64,000 bases of DNA from Miltoncostaea marina. Its GTDB lineage: Bacteria; Actinomycetota; Thermoleophilia; Miltoncostaeales; Miltoncostaeaceae. Position numbers and translations under genes: made by a program. This document shows positions 15,352-23,309 of the stretch, piece by piece. The notes below the pieces were generated by a model. That model was not told the DNA's origin and did no database searches. It saw only the letters and a list, made by a program, of their open reading frames with translations. Location of the stretch: positions 1,550,001 to 1,614,000 of the forward strand of contig NZ_CP064655.1 in NCBI RefSeq assembly GCF_018141525.1. The letters are read 5' to 3'. The stretch's first letter is position 1; the number at the start of each line of letters is the position of its first letter.

Positions 15352-16305
15352 GTGCCGCGGCCGGCGCGGCCGCAGGTCCTGGCCCTCGCCGGGCCGACGG
15401 CCGCGGGCAAGAGCGCGCTGGCCCTCGCGGCGGCGGAGGCGCTCGGCGGCGAGGTCGTGGTCGCCGACCCGTTCGCGCGCTACCGGGGCCTCGAGATCGC
15501 GGCCGACACCCCCCGCCCGTCCGAGCTCGCCCGCGTGCCGCACCACGGGGTGGGCGACCTCGCGCTGACCGAGCGCTCCACGGCGGCCACGTTCGCGCGC
15601 CTGGCCCATCGCGCGATCGACGCGGCGCTGGCCGCGGGCCGGACGCCGGTCGTGTCGGGCGGCACGGGCCTCTACCTGCGGGCGGCGCTCGGCGAGCTGC
15701 GCTTCGGCCCCGAGGCGCCGGCCGAGGTGCGCAGGTGGGCCGAGCGGCTCGCCGAGGACGACCCGGCGGCGGCGATCGCCGCGCTGCGCGAGCGCGACCC
15801 GGCCGCGGCGGCGCGCGTCGACGCCGCCAACCCGCGCCGGGTGGCGCGCGCGCTCGAGGCCGCCGCCGCCGGGCGCCCGCGCGAGGACCGCGGCGAGCTG
15901 TGGTCGGGCGCCATGCGCCGGCCCGCGCTCGTCGTGGGCCTGACCCGCCCGCGGGAGGTGCTCGACGCGATGATCGCCGAGCGGGTCGCCCGGGAGCTGG
16001 CGGACGGCCTGGTCGCCGAGCTCGGGCGGGCGCTCGACACGCCGGGCGTGGCGCGCGAGCCGCTCCAGGTGATCGGCGCGCGCGAGGTGGCGGCCGTGCG
16101 CGCCGGCGCGCTCGACCCGGCGGAGCTGCCCGGGCGCCTCGCCGCGCGCACCCGCCGCCTGGCGCGGCGGCAGATGACCTGGCTGCGCAAGACGCCGGGC
16201 GTGGTCGAGCTCGACCTCGGCGACCGGCCGCCGCTCCACGCGCTGCCGCGCCTGCTCGGCATGTGGCGGGAGGCCGGCGGCCATCCGGTACCCTCTGGCG
16301 GATGA
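15352..16305 (+). CDS. miaA: tRNA dimethylallyltransferase MiaA
   Basis: Transfers dimethylallyl to A37 of tRNAs reading UNN codons, the substrate for MiaB. It has 317 residues. The P-loop GPTAAGKS is at residues 14-21; GTGLYLRAAL and the C-terminal RRQMTWLRK motif match the family. One motif is unusual: the conserved DS(M/A)xxYxGxDIGTAKP stretch, which binds tRNA and substrate, reads ADPFARYRGLEIAADTP, so the Ser and the TAK triplet are changed. It is coupled to miaB (7 bp gap), and its TGA overlaps the ATG of dapF (ATGA). Confidence 0.9.
   Translation: MPRPARPQVLALAGPTAAGKSALALAAAEALGGEVVVADPFARYRGLEIAADTPRPSELARVPHHGVGDLALTERSTAATFARLAHRAIDAALAAGRTPVVSGGTGLYLRAALGELRFGPEAPAEVRRWAERLAEDDPAAAIAALRERDPAAAARVDAANPRRVARALEAAAAGRPREDRGELWSGAMRRPALVVGLTRPREVLDAMIAERVARELADGLVAELGRALDTPGVAREPLQVIGAREVAAVRAGALDPAELPGRLAARTRRLARRQMTWLRKTPGVVELDLGDRPPLHALPRLLGMWREAGGHPVPSGG
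16289..16294 (+). promoter_or_regulatory. Possible internal -10 element (TACCCT) for dapF
   Basis: TACCCT ends 8 nt before the dapF ATG, inside the last codons of miaA, so dapF may have its own leaderless promoter as well as read-through from miaA. Confidence 0.4.
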
Positions 16306-17111
16306 GGTTCGCCAAGTGGCAGGGATCCGGGAACCACCACCTCGTGGTCGAGCGCGACGACTGGCCGCTCGCGATCACGCCCGAGCGGGCGCGGCGCATC
16401 CTCGACCCGGCCTTCGGCGTGGGCGGGGAGGGCATCCTCGAGGTCTCGCGCGACCCCGACGGCGCGCCGCGGATGACGGTCTGGAACGCCGACGGCAGCC
16501 AGGCCGAGAACTGCGGCAACGGCATCCGCATCGTCGCGCGGCACCTGGCGGCCACCGGCCGCCTGCCGGAGGACGGGCGCATCATGACCGGCGGCGGTCC
16601 GGTGCGCGTGCGCGTGCTGGACGACGGCCGCGTGGAGGTCCAGATGGGTCGGGCCCGCTTCCCGGCCGGCGAGGGGCGCGAGCGGCTGGCCGTGGCCGGC
16701 GCCTCGGTGGAGCTCGCCGAGGTCTCGATGGGCAACCCGCACGCCGTGATCGAGCACCCCGAGCCGGGCGCGGTGGTGCGGGAGCTGGGGCCGGCGATCG
16801 AGACCGACCCGCGCTTCCCCGAGCGCACCAACGTGGAGTTCGTGCGCGCCGAGGGGCCCTCGGAGCTCACGATGCGCGTCTGGGAGCGGGGCGTGGGCGA
16901 GACGATGTCCTGCGGGACCGGCGCCTGCGCCGCCGCCGTGGCGGCCGTGCGGCTCAGCGGGCTGTCGAGCCCGGTGACGGTCCATCTTGCGGGCGGCGAC
17001 CTGGTGATCGCCGTCGACGACGACCTGGAGGTGACGATGACCGGCCCGGCCGAGGAGATCTACCGGGGCCAGCTGTCCGCGGCGCTGATCGACGCGCTGG
17101 AGGGGCTCTGA
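16302..17111 (+). CDS. dapF: Diaminopimelate epimerase
   Basis: Converts LL- to meso-diaminopimelate for lysine and peptidoglycan, by a two-base mechanism with paired cysteines. Both are present: Cys71 in ENCGNGIR and Cys204 in MSCGTGACA. The 269-residue length is normal. The beginning MRFAKWQGSGNHHLV is slightly unusual, since the family more often reads KxxGxGNDF(V/I). The gene overlaps miaA by 4 bp, and its TGA is overlapped by the CTG proposed as the start of the aminotransferase, making a tight DAP-pathway pair. Confidence 0.95.
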   Translation: MRFAKWQGSGNHHLVVERDDWPLAITPERARRILDPAFGVGGEGILEVSRDPDGAPRMTVWNADGSQAENCGNGIRIVARHLAATGRLPEDGRIMTGGGPVRVRVLDDGRVEVQMGRARFPAGEGRERLAVAGASVELAEVSMGNPHAVIEHPEPGAVVRELGPAIETDPRFPERTNVEFVRAEGPSELTMRVWERGVGETMSCGTGACAAAVAAVRLSGLSSPVTVHLAGGDLVIAVDDDLEVTMTGPAEEIYRGQLSAALIDALEGL

Positions 17112-18277
17112 TCGGCAAGACCGTCGGCGCCGAGCGGCTCCGACGGCTCCCCCCGTACCTGTTCGCGCAGATCGAGCAGAAGATCGCGGCCAAGAAGGCC
17201 GCGGGCGTGGACGTCATCTCGCTCGGCATCGGCGACCCCGACACGCCGACGCCCGCCCTCGTCGTGGAGGCGATGCGCGAGCAGGTCGCGCGCCCCGACA
17301 CGCACCAGTACCCCTCCAACCGCGGCCGCGAGAGCTTCCGCGAGGCGGTGGCCGGCTTCTACGCCACCCGCTTCGGCGTGACGCTCGACCCGGCGACGCA
17401 GATCATCCCGGCGATGGGCGCCAAGGAGGCGGTCGCCAACGTCAACCTGGCGTACCTCGACCCGGGCGACGTCGCCCTCGCGAGCGACCCCGGCTACCCC
17501 GTCTACACCACCGGGCCGCTGCTGGCCGGCGCCGAGCCGGTCGCGATGCCGCTGCTGCCCGAGCGCGGTTTCCAGCCCGACCTCGAGGCGATCCCCGCCG
17601 ACGTGGCGGCCCGGGCCAAGCTGATGTTCCTCAACTACCCCAACAACCCGACGGGCGGGGTGGTGGAGGACGACTTCTTCGACCGCGTGGTCGAGTTCGC
17701 GCGCCGCAACGACATCATCGTGGTGCACGACAACGCCTACTCGGAGATCACCTACGACGGCTACCGGGCGCCCTCGTTCCTCGAGACCCCCGGCGCCCTC
17801 GACGTGGGCATCGAGATCTTCTCGCTGTCGAAGACCTACAACATGACCGGCTGGCGGGCCGGCGCCGTGGTCGGCAACAGCGACCTGGTGGGCGCCTACT
17901 GGCAGCTCAAGACGAACATCGACTCGGGCATGTTCGAGGCGCTGCAGGAGGCGGCCGCCGCCGCGCTGCGCTCCGACCAGTCGAGCGTCGAGGAGATGTG
18001 CGCGATCTATCAGCGGCGGCGCGACGTGCTGGTGGGCGCGCTGCAGCGCATCGGGCTGCGGGTCGACCCGCCGAAGGGGGCGATCTACGTCTGGGCCCGC
18101 GTGCCCGACGGCGAGACGTCGGCCTCGTTCACCGAGAAGGTGCTCGAGGAGGCCGCGGTGGTGATCTCGCCCGGCGCCGCCTACGGCGCCAGCGGCGAGG
18201 GCTTCGTGCGGATGAGCCTCACCGTGCCCGACGAGCGCCTCAACGAGGCCGCCGACCGGATCGCCTCGCTCGTCTGA
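17108..18277 (+). CDS. Class I/II aminotransferase, probably LL-diaminopimelate aminotransferase-like
   Basis: A PLP enzyme of fold type I, 389 residues. Landmarks are SLGIGDPDTPTP (32-43), HQYPSNRGRESFREAV, FLNYPNNPTGG, the Asp/Tyr of VVHDNAYSEITYDG, and the PLP lysine in SLSKTYNMTGWRAG. The pattern fits the DapL/AlaA branch, and the position next to dapF favours tetrahydrodipicolinate transamination (inference). There is no ATG, GTG or TTG near the expected N-terminus. A GGAGGGG site (17099-17105) precedes CTG at 17108, which overlaps the dapF stop as CTGA; an ATC at 17111 is the alternative. The CTG reading begins (M)IGKTVGAERLRRLPPY, as expected for the family. Confidence 0.85.
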   Translation: MIGKTVGAERLRRLPPYLFAQIEQKIAAKKAAGVDVISLGIGDPDTPTPALVVEAMREQVARPDTHQYPSNRGRESFREAVAGFYATRFGVTLDPATQIIPAMGAKEAVANVNLAYLDPGDVALASDPGYPVYTTGPLLAGAEPVAMPLLPERGFQPDLEAIPADVAARAKLMFLNYPNNPTGGVVEDDFFDRVVEFARRNDIIVVHDNAYSEITYDGYRAPSFLETPGALDVGIEIFSLSKTYNMTGWRAGAVVGNSDLVGAYWQLKTNIDSGMFEALQEAAAAALRSDQSSVEEMCAIYQRRRDVLVGALQRIGLRVDPPKGAIYVWARVPDGETSASFTEKVLEEAAVVISPGAAYGASGEGFVRMSLTVPDERLNEAADRIASLV

Positions 18278-18281
18278 CGGG

Positions 18282-18722
18282 GTGGACACGCCCGGGCTGC
18301 CGGTGCGGCGGCTCCATCCGGCCGCCGCGCTGCCGGCCCGGGCCCACCCCGGCGACGCGGGCCTCGACCTCGTGGCGGTCGAGGGCGTCGAGCTGCCGCC
18401 GGGCGGCCGGGCGGCCGTGCCGACCGGCCTGGCGATCGCGATCCCGCCCGGGCACGCCGGCCTGGTGGTGCCCCGGTCGGGGCTCGCCCGCCGCCACGGG
18501 GTCACGGTGGCCAACGCGCCGGGGCTCATCGACAGCGGCTACCGGGGCGAGCTGCAGGTGCTGCTGGTCAACCTCGGCGACGCGCCGCACGCCGTCGCCC
18601 CGGGCGACCGGGTGGCGCAGCTGGTGATCGTGCCGGTCGCCCTGCCGGCCCCCGCCGAGACCGACGAGCTGCCGCCCTCCGACGGGCGCGGCGAGGGCGG
18701 GTTCGGCTCCTCGGGGCGCTAG
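18282..18722 (+). CDS. dut: dUTP diphosphatase
   Basis: Hydrolyses dUTP to dUMP, keeping uracil out of DNA and supplying thymidylate synthesis. It has 146 residues and all five motifs of the trimeric family: HPGDAGLDL (motif 1), PRSGLARRHG (2), GLIDSGYRGEL (3, with the catalytic Asp), DRVAQLVI (4) and the C-terminal GEGGFGSSG (5). The GTG start lies 4 bp after the aminotransferase stop. The TAG stop overlaps the TAG of the convergent gatD in the palindrome CTAG (18719-18722). Confidence 0.95.
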   Translation: MDTPGLPVRRLHPAAALPARAHPGDAGLDLVAVEGVELPPGGRAAVPTGLAIAIPPGHAGLVVPRSGLARRHGVTVANAPGLIDSGYRGELQVLLVNLGDAPHAVAPGDRVAQLVIVPVALPAPAETDELPPSDGRGEGGFGSSGR

Positions 18723-19504
18723 GCCCGGGGGGCGCGCCCGCGGGGCGCCGGCCGCCGGCCGCGGGCGGCGGCCCGGGCCGCCGCCACGGCGCGGGCGGCG
18801 TCCTCCAGCGAGTCGTCGAGCGGCGCCAGCTCGGGTGGCTCGCCCAGGCGGTGGGCGAGCGCCCAGCGGATGAGCGTGTCGGCCAGCCAGGGGTTGCGCG
18901 GCAGCAGCGGCCCGTGCAGGTAGGTGCCGATCACCCGGCCCGCGACCCCGCCCTCGCCGCCGTCCTCGCCGTTGTTGCCGTGGCCGTCGAGCACCCGCCC
19001 CAGCGGCCGGCATCCCGGCCCCAGGCGGGTGCGGCCGGCGTGGTTCTCGAACCCGGCCACCAGGCGGCGCTCGCCGTCGAGCTCGGCCTCGATCGCCAGG
19101 TCCCCGATCAGGCGGGTGGGGCCTGCGACGGTGTCCAGGTCGAGGATGCCGACGCCGGGCATGCGCGAGCCGTCGGCCCCCGTGTAGCCGTGGCCGGCGA
19201 GCTGGAAGCCGCCGCACACGCACAGGGCGGCGGCCCCGCCGGCCACCGCCGCGCGCAGCCCGTCGGCCTTCGTGCGCGCGAGGTCCTCCGCCACGACCGC
19301 CTGGTCGCGGTCCTGGCCGCCGCCCAGGTAGTAGAGGTCGTGCGCGCCGGGCTCCACCGGGTCGCCGACGCCGAGCGGCGTGACCTCCAGCGCGAGCCCC
19401 CGCCATGCCAGGCGCCGCTCGAGCACGGCGATGTTGCCCCGGTCGGCGTAGATGTTCATCTCGCCGGGGTAGAGGTGGCCCAGGCGCAGGGCGGGCGGGC
19501 TCAC
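18719..19504 (-). CDS. gatD: Lipid II isoglutaminyl synthase, glutaminase subunit GatD
   Basis: Class-I glutamine amidotransferase (CobB/CobQ-like) that supplies ammonia to MurT for amidating the D-glutamate of lipid II. It has 261 residues. The nucleophile is in LCVCGGFQL (near residue 94), after DLYYLGGGQDRDQ, and the catalytic His is in FENHAGRT; the N-terminus HLYPGEMNIYADRGN is characteristic of the family. The GTG start overlaps the stop of the upstream methyltransferase gene as GTGA. A longer upstream frame is only the antisense shadow of that gene. In other Gram-positives gatD directly follows murT; here a methyltransferase separates them. Confidence 0.92.
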   Translation of the reverse strand: MSPPALRLGHLYPGEMNIYADRGNIAVLERRLAWRGLALEVTPLGVGDPVEPGAHDLYYLGGGQDRDQAVVAEDLARTKADGLRAAVAGGAAALCVCGGFQLAGHGYTGADGSRMPGVGILDLDTVAGPTRLIGDLAIEAELDGERRLVAGFENHAGRTRLGPGCRPLGRVLDGHGNNGEDGGEGGVAGRVIGTYLHGPLLPRNPWLADTLIRWALAHRLGEPPELAPLDDSLEDAARAVAAARAAARGRRPAPRGRAPRA

Positions 19505-20271
19505 GCGGCGGCCGCCCGGCAGCGGTGGATCTGCCGCTCGCAGCCCGGGCGCAGCGGCGAGCCGTCGAAGTCGCCCATCGCCTCGACGGGCTCCAGCCCC
19601 GCGCGGGCCAGCAGGCCGGCGAGCTCCTCGGGCGTGAACAGGTGCACGCGGTGGCGGCGCAGCCGCTCGGCCGGCGGGGCGCCCTCGCGCCGCTCCACCA
19701 CGCGCAGCGTGAACTCCAGCGTGTGCGTGGCGGGGTCCCAGGCGTCGTACCAGCCGGAGTGGCGCAGCTCGGCGCCGGTGGCGGGGTCGCGGTGGCGGCC
19801 GCCGTCGCGCTCCACGCCGATCGATCCGGCGATCTCGTCGGGGTCGGGCAGGGCGACGTCGAAGACCAGCTCGCCGTCGTCGGCCAGGTGCTCGCGGATG
19901 CCGCGCATGCAGGCCAGGCGGTCGTCCGGCTCGGTCAGCACCTGCAGGGTGTTCATCGCCACGATCACCAGCGGGAAGCGCCGCCCCAGGCGCAGGGCCG
20001 CCAGGTCGCCGTCGACGGGCCGCACCCGCGCGCGCACCTCCGGGGGCTCCGCGTCGAGGCGGCGCACCAGCTCGGCGCGCATCTCGGGCGAGCGGTCGAG
20101 CGCCCACACCTCGGCCCCGTCGCGCGCGAGCGGGATCGCCACCCGGCCGACCGCGGCGCCCAGGTCGAGCACCGGCGACCCGGCCCGCGCGGCGGTCGCC
20201 CGCCAGAACGCCAGGTCGTCCGTGTAGTGGGCATGCTCCAGCGCCCAGCTGCGCGCCTCCTCACCCGTCAC
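19501..20271 (-). CDS. Class I SAM-dependent methyltransferase embedded in the murT-gatD operon
   Basis: A 256-residue Rossmann-type methyltransferase. Motif I is VLDLGAAVGRVAIPLA (residues about 34-49), the acidic end of strand 2 is VWALDRS, and motif IV is FPLVIVAMNTLQVLT. The C-terminal half has beta strands with RHRVHLFTPEELAGLL, as in small-molecule methyltransferases. The substrate is unknown. The gene overlaps the end of murT by 11 bp and the start of gatD by 4 bp, so translation is coupled to both, which suggests a role in wall precursor chemistry (inference). GTG start. Confidence 0.85.
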   Translation of the reverse strand: MTGEEARSWALEHAHYTDDLAFWRATAARAGSPVLDLGAAVGRVAIPLARDGAEVWALDRSPEMRAELVRRLDAEPPEVRARVRPVDGDLAALRLGRRFPLVIVAMNTLQVLTEPDDRLACMRGIREHLADDGELVFDVALPDPDEIAGSIGVERDGGRHRDPATGAELRHSGWYDAWDPATHTLEFTLRVVERREGAPPAERLRRHRVHLFTPEELAGLLARAGLEPVEAMGDFDGSPLRPGCERQIHRCRAAAA

Positions 20272-21634
20272 GCCAGAAGGCCTCCACGGCGCCCCGCTCC
20301 GCCAGGGCGTCGCGCAGGCCGAGCATCGCGGTGTAGGTGGGCAGCACGTAGAGCGTGCCGCCCGCGGGCGTGGCGGCGACCGCGCCCTCGAGGGCCCGCC
20401 CGGCGTCGGGCTCGACGGTCATCCGACCGGCCGGCACGCCCGCGTAGCGCATGCGCAGGGCGAGGTCGTGCGCGCGGTCCCCCGTCAGCGTGAGCGAGGC
20501 GAACCGCTCGAGCAGCGGCTCGTAGTCGACGTCCCAGATCCACGAGACGTCGTGGCCGTCCGCCGTGCGGTCGTTGAGGGCGATCAGCAGGTGGGGCGGG
20601 TCGGGGTCGAGCAGCACGGTGCGCACGGTCTCGTTGGCCCCGGCCGGGTTCTTCGCCAGCAGCAGCACCAGCTCGCGCCCGTCCAGGCGCACCCGCTCGG
20701 CGCGGCCGAAGGCCGCACGCCCCGCGGCGAGCCCGCGGGCGGTCTCCGCGGGCCCGATGCCCATCGCCACGGCGGCCGCCGTCGCCGCCACGGCGTTGTA
20801 CGCGTTGTGCAGGCCCGGCAGCGGCAGCTCGGCCTCGACCGTGCCCGCGGGCGTGCGGATGGTCACCGCGACGCCGCGCGCGCCGTCGAGGCGCACCCGG
20901 GTGGCCGCGACGTCGGGCGCCGGCCGCGCGCGCCTGCAGGCCGGGCAGCTCCAGTGCCCGAGGTGGCCGATCGTCACCAGCGCGTAGTCGAGCGGGTGGT
21001 CGCAGGCGCGGCAGCGGGTGGAGTCGGCGGCGTGGGGGAGGGCGGGCAGGGCGATCGATGGGTCGTCGATGCCGAACGTGAGCACGCCCGGGCGTCCCTC
21101 GCCCAGCGCCGCCACGGCCGGGTCGTCGGCGTTCAGCACGGGCGTGGCGTCCGCGGGCAGGCCGGCCACCATGCCCGACCAGAGGGCGGCCAGGTGCTCG
21201 AGCTCGCCGTAGCGGTCGAGCTGGTCGCGGAAGAGGTTCATCAGCAGCAGCACGCGCGGGCGCAGCTGGCGGGCGACCTCCACGAGCGCCGCCTCGTCGA
21301 CCTCGAACAGGCCGGCGTCCGGGCGGGGGCGCCGGCCGCGGGCCTCCAGCAGCGACGTGGCGATGCCCGAGACCAGGTTCGCGCCGGCCGTGTTGGCGAC
21401 GAGCCGCCAGCCGGCCGCCCGCGCGCACTCGGCCACCAGCCGCGCCGTGGTGGTCTTGCCGTTGGTCGCCGAGATCACCGTCACGCCGCGCGGCAGCTCG
21501 CCGCCGAGCTCGGCCAGCGCCCCGGGGCGCATGCGGAGCAGCAGCTTGCCGGGCAGGCTCGTGCCGCCGCCCCGCCCGAGCCTGCGCGAGAGCATCCCGG
21601 CGGCGCGGGCGATCGTCAGCGAGGGCGCGGGCAC
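20261..21634 (-). CDS. murT: Lipid II isoglutaminyl synthase, Mur-ligase-like subunit MurT
   Basis: Partner of GatD; it activates the D-isoglutamate carboxyl of lipid II with ATP so that it can be amidated. It has 457 residues. The Mur-ligase P-loop ISATNGKTTTARLV lies near residues 55-68. The four-cysteine zinc ribbon typical of MurT is present (CRACDHP and CPACR, about residues 203-230), and the C-terminal DUF1727 domain contains LLLAKNPAGANE and ALNDRTADGHDVSWIWDVDYE. GTG start, with a TACCAT -10 element 7 nt upstream and no ribosome site, so leaderless. Confidence 0.93.
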   Translation of the reverse strand: MPAPSLTIARAAGMLSRRLGRGGGTSLPGKLLLRMRPGALAELGGELPRGVTVISATNGKTTTARLVAECARAAGWRLVANTAGANLVSGIATSLLEARGRRPRPDAGLFEVDEAALVEVARQLRPRVLLLMNLFRDQLDRYGELEHLAALWSGMVAGLPADATPVLNADDPAVAALGEGRPGVLTFGIDDPSIALPALPHAADSTRCRACDHPLDYALVTIGHLGHWSCPACRRARPAPDVAATRVRLDGARGVAVTIRTPAGTVEAELPLPGLHNAYNAVAATAAAVAMGIGPAETARGLAAGRAAFGRAERVRLDGRELVLLLAKNPAGANETVRTVLLDPDPPHLLIALNDRTADGHDVSWIWDVDYEPLLERFASLTLTGDRAHDLALRMRYAGVPAGRMTVEPDAGRALEGAVAATPAGGTLYVLPTYTAMLGLRDALAERGAVEAFWRDG

Positions 21635-21640
21635 GCGGGG

Positions 21641-21646
21641 ATGGTA
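21641..21646 (-). promoter_or_regulatory. -10 element (TACCAT) of the leaderless murT operon
   Basis: Read on the - strand, TACCAT ends 7 nt before the murT GTG. It should drive murT, the methyltransferase and gatD. Confidence 0.55.
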
Positions 21647-21670
21647 GCGGCGCGCCCGCCCGCCGACCGG

Positions 21671-22327
21671 CTATCCGGCGGGGGCGCAGCCGCCGTCGGG
21701 GCGGCCCACCAGCACGTCGCCGAGCGGCACGCGGAAGAGGCCGTGGTCGACCACGCCCGCCAGGCCGCCCGCCCGCGCGGCGACCGCCTCCCAGTCGGCG
21801 CCCGGCGGCACGTCGGCGTCCACGATCACCAGGCCGTCGTCGCTGCGGCCGGGCCGCCGCCGCGCGCCGAGGTCGGCCAGCTCCTCCAGCACGCGCCCGG
21901 CGGCGAACGGCACCACGGCGAGGGGCAGGACGCCCCACTCGTCGAGCGAGCGGACGATCTTGGGACCGTCCACCAGCACCAGGAAGCGGCGGGCCGCGTC
22001 GGCCACGATCCGCTCGCGCACGAGCGCGCCGCCCGCGCCCTTCACCACCAGGCCGCGCGGGTCGACCGCGTCGGCGCCGTCGAAGGCGAGGTCCAGCGGT
22101 CCGCGCAGCCGCCCGAGGGGGATGCCGAGCTCGCGGGCGAGCGCGTCGCTCGCCCGCGACGTGGGCACGCCGGTGCAGCGCAGGCCGTCCGCCACCCGCC
22201 GGCCGAGGGCCCGGATGCCGGCCGCCGCGGCGCGGCCGGTGCCCAGGCCGACCCGCATGCCGTCCTCCACCTGCGCGGCCGCCGCCGCGCCGGCGGCGTC
22301 CCACGCGCGCTGTCGGCCGTCCTCCAC
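21671..22327 (-). CDS. rpiA: Ribose-5-phosphate isomerase A
   Basis: Interconverts ribose-5-phosphate and ribulose-5-phosphate in the pentose phosphate pathway. It has 218 residues. Family motifs are GLGTGRAAA (27-35, usually GLGTGSTA), DLAFDGADAVD (catalytic Asp residues), KGAGGALVRERI (catalytic Glu and Lys) and the C-terminal VVDHGLF. The serine of the phosphate-binding TGS is replaced by Arg here. GTG start; a TAGCCT -10 element lies 8 nt upstream. The open frame reaches further upstream to 22519, but that part is a shadow of the divergent hydrolase gene. Confidence 0.9.
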   Translation of the reverse strand: MEDGRQRAWDAAGAAAAAQVEDGMRVGLGTGRAAAAGIRALGRRVADGLRCTGVPTSRASDALARELGIPLGRLRGPLDLAFDGADAVDPRGLVVKGAGGALVRERIVADAARRFLVLVDGPKIVRSLDEWGVLPLAVVPFAAGRVLEELADLGARRRPGRSDDGLVIVDADVPPGADWEAVAARAGGLAGVVDHGLFRVPLGDVLVGRPDGGCAPAG

Positions 22328-22334
22328 GGGGGCA

Positions 22335-22340
22335 AGGCTA
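22335..22340 (-). promoter_or_regulatory. -10 element (TAGCCT) of leaderless rpiA
   Basis: Read on the - strand, TAGCCT ends 8 nt before the rpiA GTG. The divergent hydrolase gene starts at 22356, so the two promoters share about 28 bp. Confidence 0.55.
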
Positions 22341-22355
22341 TGCGACGATGGGCCC

Positions 22356-23309
22356 GTGCAGGGGACCGCGCCCGGGATCACGACGATCGACACCCGCCTG
22401 GGCGGCATGACGGGCGTGATGGCGGCCCACCTCGTGGCGGCGCCGCGGCCCGCGATCGTCGACCCGGGGCCGCGCACCTCGGCCCCCGTCGTGCGCGAGG
22501 CCCTCGAGCGGCTCGGCATGGGGCCCGACGACCTGGCCTGGATCGTGCTGACCCACGTGCACCTGGACCACTGCGGCTCGACCGGGATCCTCGCCCGCGC
22601 GTTCCCGCGCGCGCGTGTCGTGGTGCACCGGCGCGGCGCGCGCCACCTCGCCGAGCCCGCCCGCCTCGTGGCGGGCTCCGTGGCCGTCTACGGGCGCCGC
22701 TGGTCGCTGTACGGCCTGCTCGACCGCACCCCCGCCGACCGGATCGACGCGGCCGAGGACGGCCACCGAGTGCCGCTGGGCGACGGGCGCGACCTCGTGA
22801 TGCTGGAGACGCCCGGGCACGCCCGCCACCACATGTCGGTGCTGGAGGAGGGGGAGGGGGCCGTCTTCGCCGGCGACGCCGCCGGCGTGCGGTTCCCCGG
22901 GTCGGGGCTCTACCCGGCGCTGCCGCCGCCCGACATCGACCCCGAGGCCGGCGACCGCAGCCTCGCCCGCCTGGCTGACCTGCGGCCGGGATCGCTGATG
23001 CTCGGGCACTTCGGCGCGGTCGCCGACCCGCTCGGCGACATCGATCTGGCCCGCAGGCAGCTCGCGGCCGCGGCCGCGGCCGTCCGTCGCCACGGCCCGG
23101 GGCCGGGGCTCGGCGAGGCCATCGCGCGGGCGCTGCCGCTCGAGCCGGCCGTGGCCTCCCCGGCGGGGCTGGCGCGGTGGCGGGCGCTCGGATGGGCCGA
23201 GGCCAACGTCGACGGCCTCGCCGGCTGGGCCGCGGCGGCCGCGGCCGCCGACGGGCCCGCGGAGCCCTCGAAGACGGGCGGCGGCGACGGTACCGTCGGG
23301 GCGGCATGA
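22356..23309 (+). CDS. Metallo-beta-lactamase-fold hydrolase
   Basis: A 317-residue MBL-fold protein. The metal motif is LTHVHLDHCGS (near residue 67), with further ligands in TPGHARHHMS and FAGDAAGVR. The last 100 residues are helical and include LGHFGAV and the Ala-rich GLAGWAAAAAAAD tail. The overall plan resembles hydroxyacylglutathione-hydrolase-like or lactonase-like enzymes; the substrate is unknown. GTG start, 29 bp from the divergent rpiA start. Its TGA overlaps the ATG of the next gene (ATGA), so it is co-translated with the NrtR-like protein. Confidence 0.8.
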   Translation: MQGTAPGITTIDTRLGGMTGVMAAHLVAAPRPAIVDPGPRTSAPVVREALERLGMGPDDLAWIVLTHVHLDHCGSTGILARAFPRARVVVHRRGARHLAEPARLVAGSVAVYGRRWSLYGLLDRTPADRIDAAEDGHRVPLGDGRDLVMLETPGHARHHMSVLEEGEGAVFAGDAAGVRFPGSGLYPALPPPDIDPEAGDRSLARLADLRPGSLMLGHFGAVADPLGDIDLARRQLAAAAAAVRRHGPGPGLGEAIARALPLEPAVASPAGLARWRALGWAEANVDGLAGWAAAAAAADGPAEPSKTGGGDGTVGAA

